Below, piece after piece: positions 1-8,807 of a DNA stretch of 14,404 bases. Numbering within the stretch: position 1 is the first letter of the stretch; each line of letters opens with the position of its first letter. The stretch is from DASXTS01 sp036505275. GTDB lineage: Bacteria > Actinomycetota > Actinomycetes > Mycobacteriales > Pseudonocardiaceae. Both the position numbers and the translations under genes were made by a program. A model generated the notes under the pieces. That model did no database searches. It was not told the origin of the DNA and saw only the letters and a program-made list of their open reading frames with translations. The stretch lies in NCBI GenBank assembly GCA_036505275.1, contig DASXTS010000395.1:1-14404 (forward strand), given 5' to 3'.

Positions 1-2010
1 GGGCTCGGCGTCTGAGGCCGAGGTGACAGGCTGCGCGGGGGATAGCGGCAGCACCCCGGCGAGCGCGGTACGAACCCTGGCGGCCACCTCGTCGGTCGGC
101 CCGTCAGCGTCGACGACGACGTAGCGGTCGGGGTTCGCGGCGGCCATCTCGGTGAGGATCTTCTGCATCTTCCAGTGGTGCTCGGGCTCGGCCGCGGTAG
201 GCGGCGCACGGTCCATCAGCACGGTGAGGTCTGGGCGGAGCCGACCGGTTGCCCAGTTGGCCAGCCCTTCTAGCTCGCTGGACGACACGCCGGCCTCGGC
301 GCCGAGCTGGGCCAGCGGGCTGTCGACGTAACGCTCCATCACAACGATGGTGCCGCCGGCCAGCGCCGGCCGAACCTCGCGGTCGACGAGGTCGGCGCGG
401 ACGGCGGCGGCCACCAGGGCGTGCGCCCGCGGGCCGGCCAGGCCGACGCCCTCGATCACCTGGTGCATCCGGTGGTCCTCGGTAGCGGTCGGGCCGGCGA
501 GCAGCACCTCCCGGCCGGACGCACACAGCCATTCGGCGAGCAGGTGGGCCTGCGCGGCCGTGTCGGACCGGCTGTCGCCCTCGACCGCGATCAGCAGCCC
601 GCCAGCGCTCTGCCGGCGCCGGCTCAGAGCCGAACGCAGGTCGGTGAGGATGGACTCGGTACGGCGGTCGTCCATCTGGCGGTAGGCCAGCACCCCGACC
701 AACACGGCCATCACGCCGGCGCCGAGCAGCACGGTCCGCGTGCCGTCGACGGTGATCGTCTCGCCGAGCGCCTGCACGGTGCGCGGCCGCACCACGCCGA
801 CCAGCACGGGCGCCAGGGCCATCGCGGCCAGCAGGTCGATCCGCACGATGGACTGCACAAAAGCGACGGTGCGGCCGCGCACGGCGTCTTCGACCTGTGA
901 GCCGATGATCGTCAGCCCGGTCAGGAACGCCACACCAGCGGTCGCACCGACGAAGGCCACCGCAGCCATCGCGACGAACAGGTGCAGCGCCAGCGCCACG
1001 GGCACCATGGCCAGGCCGGCCGCCACGATGGCAGCGCCGAACAGCCGGTTGTGCGGCATCCTGCGGGCCAGCTGCGGCGCGAACGCCATGCCGAGGCCGA
1101 GGCCGACGAACACCGAGACGAACAGCATGCCGTACGCGCCGTCACCGCCGCCGAGGCTGATCGCGTACAGCTTGGCGCAGGCGATCACCGCGCCGCCCGC
1201 GGCGAACGCGCCGACGATGCCGATGACCAGCCCGCGAACCAGCGGGGTCCGACCGACGAAGGCGAACCCGTCCTTGAGCATGCCGAGCACGCCGCGCCGC
1301 ACGTGCCCGGTCCCGCTCCGTGGGGCCGGCCGCCCGGAGATCTCCGGTATCCGGGTGCCGACGACGATCGCGCAGGTCAGGTACGCCACGCCGTTGATCG
1401 TCAGGGCGACGTGCGCGGTGCTCAGCGCGTCCACCCGGAACGTCGCGCCGACCACCTGGTCGATCTGGGACAGCACGGAGAACAACCCGGCGGCCGCGAC
1501 CACGGCGACGCCGTAGGTCATCACCAGCCCGAGCTGGTTGGCCGTCTCGACCTGGTCAGGGCGGCGGAGCAGGTTCGGGATGGACGCGTCCTTGGCCGGG
1601 ATCCAGAACAGCGAGCAGATCTCGATCAGGAAGGTGGCCACGAAGAGCCACCACAGCGAGCCGACGATCGGGATGGACAGGAACAGCACGGCGCGCAGCA
1701 CGTCGCAGACGACCATCACGTGCCGCCGGTCCAGCTTGTCGGCCAGCGCGCCGCCGAGCGGCCCGAACAACATCGCCGGCAGCAGCTTGGTGGCGACCAC
1801 GCCACCCAGCGCGAAGCTTTGCGCCTGATACCCGCTGGTCAGCTGGGTGGCCAGCGCGGAGAGCGCAAGCAGGGAGAGCCAGTCGCCCGCCGCGCACAGC
1901 GCGGTGACCGCCCACAGGCGGCGGAACGGGCGGATCGCGAGCACGCTGCGTATCCGATGCGCGGACGACGCTGCGACATCGGGTGCGTGCTCCTGCGGGA
2001 TTTCGGTCAC
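1..2010 (-). CDS. MFS transporter fused to a degenerate thymidylate kinase-like domain (partial, 3' end outside window)
   Basis: The frame is open for 670 codons from GTG at 2010 to the left edge. Residues about 25-450 are a hydrophobic major facilitator domain with roughly 12 membrane segments and a motif-A-like loop (GPLGGALADKLDRR). Residues about 470-655 align with dTMP kinase: order and landmarks are kept (VEG start, ERYVDSPLA, WATGRLRPDLTVLMD, NPDRYVVVDA). Key residues are lost: the P-loop EGxDGxGKSTQ reads EGDSRSDTAAQ (residues 477-487, no Lys), the TREPG region is gone, DRY is ERY (559-561) and the LID arginines are missing. Actinobacterial MFS-Tmk fusions downstream of topA are known; annotation pipelines will probably call this tmk or bifunctional MFS/dTMP kinase. 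I infer an intact transporter with a non-catalytic kinase fold. Transport substrate is unknown. GTG 2010 is the only start between the upstream stop and TM1. The frame continues into a Ser/Pro-rich tail at the edge. Confidence 0.88.
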   Translation of the reverse strand, partial: MTEIPQEHAPDVAASSAHRIRSVLAIRPFRRLWAVTALCAAGDWLSLLALSALATQLTSGYQAQSFALGGVVATKLLPAMLFGPLGGALADKLDRRHVMVVCDVLRAVLFLSIPIVGSLWWLFVATFLIEICSLFWIPAKDASIPNLLRRPDQVETANQLGLVMTYGVAVVAAAGLFSVLSQIDQVVGATFRVDALSTAHVALTINGVAYLTCAIVVGTRIPEISGRPAPRSGTGHVRRGVLGMLKDGFAFVGRTPLVRGLVIGIVGAFAAGGAVIACAKLYAISLGGGDGAYGMLFVSVFVGLGLGMAFAPQLARRMPHNRLFGAAIVAAGLAMVPVALALHLFVAMAAVAFVGATAGVAFLTGLTIIGSQVEDAVRGRTVAFVQSIVRIDLLAAMALAPVLVGVVRPRTVQALGETITVDGTRTVLLGAGVMAVLVGVLAYRQMDDRRTESILTDLRSALSRRRQSAGGLLIAVEGDSRSDTAAQAHLLAEWLCASGREVLLAGPTATEDHRMHQVIEGVGLAGPRAHALVAAAVRADLVDREVRPALAGGTIVVMERYVDSPLAQLGAEAGVSSSELEGLANWATGRLRPDLTVLMDRAPPTAAEPEHHWKMQKILTEMAAANPDRYVVVDADGPTDEVAARVRTALAGVLPLSPAQPVTSASDAEP

Positions 2011-2097
2011 CGCCTGTTCACCACCGTGATATCGCCAGGGTAGCGCCGGCGGGCGACGGCACGCCTCGCGGCACGCCTTTCGTGACCTTCAGCGAGT

Positions 2098-2979
2098 TCA
2101 GCGGATGAGGTCGAGCAGCGCGCCGATCAGAGCCTGCACCGAGCCGAACAGCGCGGTGCCGAGGAAAATCAGCACCACGATGCACCCTATCCAGCCGGTG
2201 GAGCCGCTCGAGCGCTGCCGTTGGATCAGTGGGCTCTGCGCGCCGCCGTGCTGAGCCTGTCTGGTCCGTACGCCGGCTGCCTGGGCTGAACCACCTTGGA
2301 GCTGGGTGGAGCGCTGGGTGGAGCGCTGGGGCGGCTGGTTGGACGGCGGTAGTTGACCCGAGCGGGGCAGTCCCGGCTGCGGTGGCACCGGCTGGACCCA
2401 TACGGCCTGGGCCGCGGTGGTCGGGCCGGGCCGGAACGGCGCCGGCCGCGGCGGTTCGGGCCAGCGGGGCACCGGCGGCGCTGGCTGGGCCTGAGCGGGC
2501 TGAGATGGGCCGGACTGGCGGCGGCCGATCGGGGGCGCGACAGCTGCCGGCGTCGCCATTGTCGCCGGCGTCGATGGGAGCCGCGCCGTGCCAGGTTGCG
2601 CCGGTGCGTAGCTGGCTGGGGCCGGCGGCTGCTGCCGCACGCCCAGCGGCGACGCGAGCCGCGGCGCCGGCGCGTCCTGACGTGGTCGGCCTGCCGGCGG
2701 CCGCCGCGCCGATCGTGCCGATACTGCCGATCGCGGCGGCTGCGTGCGCAGACCCGTCGGCGTGACCAGCGACTCGCCCGGTTGATCGGCCAGCGCGGCG
2801 GCGACGGCGTCGCGGATCGTGTCCGACATGGCCGGCAGCGACGGAATCCAGCCACCGAGGCCGGCCGGGCCAGCCAGCACGTCGGGCAGCACGTCATACG
2901 GCTCGGGCGGCTGGGTGCCGTCCGGCCCGAACAGCGCGCTGGTCATGTCAGGAGCGTAGCCGCCAGCAGCGCGAGCCAC
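2098..2979 (-). CDS. Proline/glutamine-rich tail-anchored membrane protein of unknown function
   Basis: This encodes 293 residues. Residues 1-75 look moderately ordered (VLPDVLAGPAGLGGWIPSLP, then a short amphipathic stretch). Residues about 75-255 are a Pro, Gln, Ala and Arg-rich low-complexity region. One membrane helix ends the protein (GWIGCIVVLIFLGTALFGSV, from about residue 262). It has no signal peptide, so a tail-anchored arrangement with the Pro-rich part in the cytoplasm is the simplest reading. A small in-frame duplication encodes RSTQRSTQ (DNA near 2309-2332). The GTG at 2979 is preceded by GGAGG with 5-nt spacing; the internal ATG at 2946 has no clear ribosome site, so I chose the longer form. 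It starts 57 bp after topA ends and stops 87 bp before the MFS fusion starts, all on one strand, so co-transcription is likely. I do not recognise a family. Confidence 0.72.
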   Translation of the reverse strand: MARAAGGYAPDMTSALFGPDGTQPPEPYDVLPDVLAGPAGLGGWIPSLPAMSDTIRDAVAAALADQPGESLVTPTGLRTQPPRSAVSARSARRPPAGRPRQDAPAPRLASPLGVRQQPPAPASYAPAQPGTARLPSTPATMATPAAVAPPIGRRQSGPSQPAQAQPAPPVPRWPEPPRPAPFRPGPTTAAQAVWVQPVPPQPGLPRSGQLPPSNQPPQRSTQRSTQLQGGSAQAAGVRTRQAQHGGAQSPLIQRQRSSGSTGWIGCIVVLIFLGTALFGSVQALIGALLDLIR

Positions 2980-2984
2980 CGCCG

Positions 2985-2989
2985 CCTCC
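2985..2989 (-). promoter_or_regulatory. Ribosome binding site deciding the GTG start of the Pro-rich protein
   Basis: GGAGG on the minus strand lies 5 nt before GTG 2979. The alternative ATG 11 codons downstream lacks such a site. Confidence 0.5.
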
Positions 2990-3036
2990 GCGGGCCAGCG
3001 GCCAGCCTCGAGCAGCCGCGTGCTGACGGGCGACCC

Positions 3037-5760
<2,724 letters not shown>

Positions 5761-5893
5761 CTACCCTGCGTGCCCTCCCCAACCCGCCAGTGTGCCTCAG
5801 GATCGCGGAAGAGGCGGTCAGGGTGACACATGAGAGCAAACGGCCGGTAACCCGATCCCGTCCCGGGGCACCAGGCGGCCGGCAGCGCGGCGG

Positions 5894-6274
5894 TCAGGCG
5901 GCCGCAGCGCGCTCCTGCATCAGGCCGATCTGGTGCCCGTCGGGATCGCGGCAGAACGTCATCCACAGCGCCATGCCGCCGTCCCGGTGCACCACGTGCG
6001 GCCTGCCCTCGAACGCCAACCCGTGCTCGTCCCGCAGCCGCGCGTACTCGGCGTCGATGTCGTCGACCGTGAAGTACAGCACGCACCTGCTGGTGAAGTC
6101 CTGGTTCTCCGGGACGCCGAGGTAGAGCCGGACCTGCCCGCTCGCGAAGAACGCCATCGGCATGTTCGGCACCTGGAACAGCAGTTGGATGCCGAGCACG
6201 TCGCGGTAGAACGCGACCGACCGGTCGACGTCGCTGACGCTGATGTGGATCTGACCCACTGGTCCGAGTGCCAT
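5894..6274 (-). CDS. VOC superfamily (glyoxalase/bleomycin-resistance fold) protein
   Basis: This 126-residue protein has the two-module VOC fold: GQIHISVSDVDRSVAFYRDV at the N-terminus and LYFTVDDIDAEYARLRDEHG plus FCRDPDGHQIGLMQER in the second half. VOC proteins act as metal-dependent lyases, isomerases or dioxygenases, or bind drugs. His10 is in the usual first metal position. The second-module position that is often His is Tyr, and the usual Glu after DPDG-x-x is Gly, so the metal site may be altered or absent. Substrate cannot be read from the sequence. A GGGG ribosome-site-like stretch lies about 6 nt before ATG 6274. The gene is divergent from the marR-type gene 52 bp away, which suggests control by that regulator. 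It could also be read as a generic glyoxalase. Confidence 0.85.
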   Translation of the reverse strand: MALGPVGQIHISVSDVDRSVAFYRDVLGIQLLFQVPNMPMAFFASGQVRLYLGVPENQDFTSRCVLYFTVDDIDAEYARLRDEHGLAFEGRPHVVHRDGGMALWMTFCRDPDGHQIGLMQERAAAA

Positions 6275-6297
6275 GACAGCCCCTATCCTGGCCCTAC

Positions 6298-6326
6298 GGT
6301 TCCTTAACCGGAGTTAAAGGATAACC
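6298..6326. promoter_or_regulatory. Candidate MarR operator in the divergent VOC/MarR intergenic region
   Basis: The 52-bp gap contains a perfect inverted repeat, TTAAC-CGGA-GTTAA (6304-6317). It extends imperfectly to GGTT at 6298-6301 and AACC at 6323-6326 with small bulges. The right half includes AGGA, the ribosome site of the MarR gene (5 nt before its ATG). MarR dimers typically bind such 14-20 bp palindromes in their own divergent promoters. Binding here is inferred from position and symmetry only. Confidence 0.6.
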
Positions 6327-6839
6327 ATGGTGAAGGATCACGGTCAACGGCCGGGCCGGCGCGGGCATCAGCCGGCGCACCAGCACGGACCTGGGCTGCC
6401 GGCGCTGCCGGACGGAGTGCCGGCAGACCAGCGACACGAGACCGCCAATCTGCTGCACTCGGCAGCCCTGCGGCTGCTGCGGCTGGCCCGGCGGGCCGAC
6501 GGCGTGCTCGACCTCGACGGGCCGCGCGCTTCCCTGCTCTCCGTCCTGGTCTTTGCCGGGCCGCTGCCCGTGACCCGGCTGGCCGAACTGGAGCAGGTGT
6601 CCCCGCCGGCCATCACCAAGATGGTCGCGTCCCTGGAGGCGGCCGGGCTCGCGGCTCGCACGCGCTCCCTTTCGGACCGGCGGGTCGTCATGGTCTCCGC
6701 CACTACCGCGGGCCGGCACCTGCTCGAGCGCGGCCGCGCGGCGAGGGTGCGTGCCGTAAGCGCCTTGCTCGCCGACGCCACCGATGCGGATCTCCGTACG
6801 CTCCGCCGCGCCGCGGACCTCATCGCCGCCCGCCTCTGA
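6327..6839 (+). CDS. MarR-family transcriptional regulator
   Basis: This 170-residue regulator has a polar, His/Gly-rich N-terminal extension of about 35 residues. The MarR fold follows: an N-terminal helix (ETANLLHSAALRLLRLARRA), a winged helix-turn-helix (PVTRLAELEQVSPPAITKMV, then SLEAAGLAARTRS), the wing signature SDRRVVMVSATTAG, and a C-terminal dimerisation helix. MarR proteins are dimeric repressors that usually control a divergent gene and respond to small ligands. The palindrome directly upstream and the divergent VOC gene fit autoregulation plus VOC control. The start ATG has AGGA 5 nt upstream. The last codons and the TGA stop lie inside the first unit of a 12-bp tandem repeat. The ligand is unknown. 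Confidence 0.92.
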   Translation: MVKDHGQRPGRRGHQPAHQHGPGLPALPDGVPADQRHETANLLHSAALRLLRLARRADGVLDLDGPRASLLSVLVFAGPLPVTRLAELEQVSPPAITKMVASLEAAGLAARTRSLSDRRVVMVSATTAGRHLLERGRAARVRAVSALLADATDADLRTLRRAADLIAARL

Positions 6840-6876
6840 CCCCGCCTCTGCCCCCGCCTCTGCCCCCGCCTCTGCC
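6829..6876. repeat. 12-bp tandem repeat overlapping the marR-type gene stop
   Basis: Four contiguous units of CCCGCCTCTGCC (first unit CCCGCCTCTGAC) run from 6829 to 6876. The first unit encodes the end of the MarR protein and its TGA stop; one A/C difference in the repeat creates the stop. The last three units are non-coding. Confidence 0.9.
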
Positions 6877-7004
6877 CCGGCGTGTCCGCGTGGTCAGACA
6901 CGTGTGTCCGCAGGTTGAGACAGTCGTCTTGGGCGGTTGGGACAGTCGTCTTGGGCGGTTCGGGCGGGCGTGTCCGCCGGTTCGGAACACCGTGCTTGGC
7001 ACTC
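6873..7004 (+). repeat. 22-bp-period degenerate tandem repeat, cluster 1
   Basis: Six consecutive 22-nt units can be laid out from 6873 to 7004. Units at 6917-6938 and 6939-6960 differ at one position, with the shared core GACAGTCGTCTTGGGCGGTT. Units at 6873-6894, 6895-6916 and 6961-6982 share a variant core CGTGTCCGC followed by a GGT(T) end. The unit at 6983-7004 is the most divergent. No conserved coding frame is apparent. This and the next cluster fill most of the 369-bp gap (6840-7208) between two convergent genes. Confidence 0.8.
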
Positions 7005-7067
7005 CGGTGATGCGCCGGTCGGGTCCCGGGGCTCTCGAAGGCCGACGAAGGGGCCGCGAATGTACCG

Positions 7068-7175
7068 GAACGCCCAACACGGGCGTCCCAACCGGCGAAC
7101 CCGCCGCCGAGGGTGGCGAGGTCGGCGACCAAAGCGCCCAACACGGGCGCCCCAACCGGCGAACACGCCGGCCAA
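7068..7175 (-). repeat. 22-bp-period repeat, cluster 2, inverted relative to cluster 1
   Basis: Read on the minus strand, 7175 to 7068 divides into units of 22, 22, 22, 20 and 22 nt. Two of them (7132-7153 and 7068-7089) share the core CGCCCGTGTTGGGCG and are preceded by TTCGCCGGTT, giving two 31-bp copies (7070-7100 and 7134-7164) that match at 29 positions. The units resemble those of cluster 1 but lie in the opposite orientation, so the whole gap is a loose inverted repeat. Confidence 0.7.
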
Positions 7176-7208
7176 CACGCCAGCGACCGGGGCCGGCGAC
7201 GGAGGGGT

Positions 7209-7790
7209 TCAGTCGGGGGGCCAGACGTCGGCTGGGGCGATGGGCGGAGCGTTGCCGACCAGCTCGGCGAGGCGGGCCATGCGGCGCCGGCCGGTGATCC
7301 GGGCGGCCGGGCCGCCGCCGCGTGGGCCGAGCAGCACGGGGGTGAGGCCGGCCCTGGCCAGCGCGGCTGCGAGCGGCTCGTGGGTGTCGGGGGCACGCGG
7401 GTCGAGCCCGAGGAGGTAGCCGCGGCCGTCACGGCGCCCGGCGACCTGGGCCCACAACCGGAGCGTCCCCCCGTCCGGCACGAAGCCGGCCGGCACTGCC
7501 TTCACGGCGCCGCGGGTCCAGGCGGCGGCCAGCTCGGCCAGGTCGGCGCGGAAGGCCGTGCGCACCAACGGAAGGCCCTCGTCGGAGGTGGCCAGCTCGG
7601 CGAGCACGCCGCGCAGGGCGCACTCGCCGGCCACCGCAGCGGCCCGCCACGGCTCGGCGACGACCACACTCAGCCGCGCCGAGCCACCGCCGCCGAAGCG
7701 CACGGTCTGCCCCGGCCCGCAGAGCATGCCCGCCAGGTCGGCGACCACCGGCGGCCGGGCGTCCACCGAGAAGAACGAGAGCTGGCGCAC
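7209..7790 (-). CDS. Conserved-looking hypothetical protein, putatively SOS-regulated
   Basis: This encodes 193 residues starting VRQLSFFSVDARPP. The protein is Ala/Leu/Arg-rich and soluble, with no signal peptide or membrane helix and no catalytic motif that I can name. Landmarks are LAGMLCGPGQTVRFG, RLSVVVAEPWRAAAVAGE, LRLWAQVAGRRDGRGYLLGL and a C-terminal RMARLAELVGNAPPI. From memory it resembles a small actinobacterial protein encoded near topA and the helicase (the Rv3647c position in M. tuberculosis); I cannot confirm this. I chose GTG 7790 because coding character begins there. The upstream in-frame ATG at 7892 lies in tandem-repeat DNA and would add about 34 low-quality residues. GTG 7790 has no good ribosome site but a TAGGGT -10-like box sits 8 nt upstream, which fits a leaderless transcript. 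A LexA-like box overlaps that promoter. The function is unknown. Confidence 0.75.
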   Translation of the reverse strand: MRQLSFFSVDARPPVVADLAGMLCGPGQTVRFGGGGSARLSVVVAEPWRAAAVAGECALRGVLAELATSDEGLPLVRTAFRADLAELAAAWTRGAVKAVPAGFVPDGGTLRLWAQVAGRRDGRGYLLGLDPRAPDTHEPLAAALARAGLTPVLLGPRGGGPAARITGRRRMARLAELVGNAPPIAPADVWPPD

Positions 7791-7798
7791 GGCGCCGA

Positions 7799-7818
7799 AC
7801 CCTAGAACGGACGTTCGA
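7799..7818 (-). promoter_or_regulatory. LexA (SOS) box overlapping a -10 element
   Basis: Positions 7803-7818 read TAGAAC-GGAC-GTTCGA, matching the actinobacterial SOS consensus TCGAAC-N4-GTTCGA at 11 of 12 defined positions. On the minus strand a TAGGGT hexamer (7804-7799, form TANNNT) overlaps the box edge and would place transcription start at about the GTG start codon at 7790. A bound LexA would cover this promoter. Both the match and the placement are visible; binding is inferred. Confidence 0.65.
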
Positions 7819-7852
7819 CATGGTGTGCGCGGCGCGCCGCCGAGTGACGGCA

Positions 7853-7965
7853 ACGACGTCGGTTGACCACCACGACGTCGGTTGACCACCACGACGACGG
7901 TTCACCACCACGACGACGGTTCACCACCACGACGACGAGTGGCCGCTACGACGTCGTTGTGGTAG
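7853..7965. repeat. 19-bp tandem repeat array
   Basis: Units of 19 bp (ACGACGTCGGTTGACCACC) start at 7853, 7872, 7891 and 7910. The first two are identical, the third and fourth are identical to each other, and the pairs differ at two positions. Two decayed units follow (7929-7947 and from 7948). The array lies between the upstream edge of the small hypothetical gene's promoter and the 3' end of the lipoprotein gene, and encodes the Thr-rich end of that lipoprotein. Confidence 0.92.
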
Positions 7966-8602
7966 TCGACGATGAGCCGGTGTCGAGCTTCTGGCAATTA
8001 GGCGCCTTCTTGCCGGCCTCCTTGATGGCCGGATTGGAATCGATGGAGTTCAGCGCCCTGCTGAGCTCCTCACCGCCCTGGCTGAGGCCGGACAACGCCT
8101 GCATCATGGCGGCCTGCGCGGCCTGCGGGTCGTTCGGGTTGACCTTGGCGAAGGCGTCCCTGGTGGCCTGGTAGCCCTTCTTCACCGACTCCAGGCCATT
8201 GACCAGCTGGGTCAGCGCCTGGTCCGCGCCGGCGATCGGCGAGGGTCCGACGTTGCGCAGGTTGGTGATGGTCTGGTCCACCACGTTGATGTTGGCGTTG
8301 ACGTACTGGTCGAACGCCTTGAGCGCCTGCGCCGGATCGGAGCTGGACAGGTTGGGCGGCGGAGTGATCTGCGTCTCGGTGACCTTGAGCATCTCGCCGC
8401 ACACCTTGTCGACCCAGGCGACGGAGGCGTCCCCCGATGTCGCCGAGCCACTCGTCGTGGTGACCGTCGGCGCGCTGGAGGTCGTGGTGCCGCCGGTGGC
8501 GGACCCGCTCGAGGTGCCGGAACCGCCACAGGCCGCCACGGACGGCGCGGCGATGGACAGCGTGGCGGCCAGCATGGCCACCACGGGGAGCCTGCGCCTC
8601 AT
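7946..8602 (-). CDS. Secreted lipoprotein of unknown function
   Basis: This 218-residue protein has a lipoprotein signal peptide: MRRRLPVV, a hydrophobic core, and the lipobox VAAC with Cys25 as the lipidated residue. A Ser/Thr/Gly linker (about 26-58) is followed by a helical domain beginning VAWVDKVCGEML. The domain has a likely disulfide pair, Cys68 and Cys203 (APNCQKLD), and helices such as VNANINVVDQTITNLRNV. The protein ends in STTTTTS, encoded by the adjacent 19-bp repeat. I chose ATG 8602 because GAGAGGAA lies 8 nt upstream and it gives a proper signal peptide; the ORF's further upstream start would bury it. It lies 205 bp downstream of hppA on the same strand, so it may be co-expressed or have its own promoter. 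No named family is recognised. The fold suggests a cell-envelope helical-bundle protein. Confidence 0.83.
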   Translation of the reverse strand: MRRRLPVVAMLAATLSIAAPSVAACGGSGTSSGSATGGTTTSSAPTVTTTSGSATSGDASVAWVDKVCGEMLKVTETQITPPPNLSSSDPAQALKAFDQYVNANINVVDQTITNLRNVGPSPIAGADQALTQLVNGLESVKKGYQATRDAFAKVNPNDPQAAQAAMMQALSGLSQGGEELSRALNSIDSNPAIKEAGKKAPNCQKLDTGSSSTTTTTS

Positions 8603-8610
8603 AACCTGAC

Positions 8611-8618
8611 TTCCTCTC
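8611..8618 (-). promoter_or_regulatory. Ribosome binding site of the lipoprotein gene
   Basis: GAGAGGAA on the minus strand, 8 nt before ATG 8602, fixes the start that yields a standard lipoprotein signal peptide. Confidence 0.6.
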
Positions 8619-8807
8619 GCGGATGGTGACACCAGGTGACATCGATGGCGGACCCTATCCATCGGCGGTGGTCACTCGGTCGCGTGGGCGGCCGACCGGG
8701 TGGACGCGACCCGCCGGCAACCACGCCGAACCGGACCCGCAACGGGGTGTACCCACCCTTGGGCCATGAGTACCGCGAACCGCGCCGCGAACGAACGGCG
8801 GGCCCGG

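Noticed and set aside
982..2043. A 353-codon plus-strand frame antisense to the MFS fusion
   Set aside because: Composition is Arg/Gln/His/Asp-rich shadow text; the opposite strand has a continuous transporter frame with membrane helices.
6873..7175. CRISPR array
   Set aside because: The 22-nt units are contiguous and degenerate, with no constant repeat separated by unique spacers and no cas genes nearby.
6368..7432. A 354-codon minus-strand frame across the repeats and antisense to the MarR gene
   Set aside because: It is built from repeat-encoded text (for example GQRRGQRRGQRR) and overlaps two better-supported genes.
7791..7892. N-terminal extension of the small hypothetical protein to ATG 7892
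   Set aside because: The extension would be coded by 19-bp repeat DNA, reads Arg/Gly/Pro-rich, and would put the LexA-like box inside the coding region.
8625..8641. GGTGACACCAGGTGACA direct/inverted repeat upstream of the lipoprotein
   Set aside because: The units are only 7 bp and I know of no matching operator; too weak to call a site.
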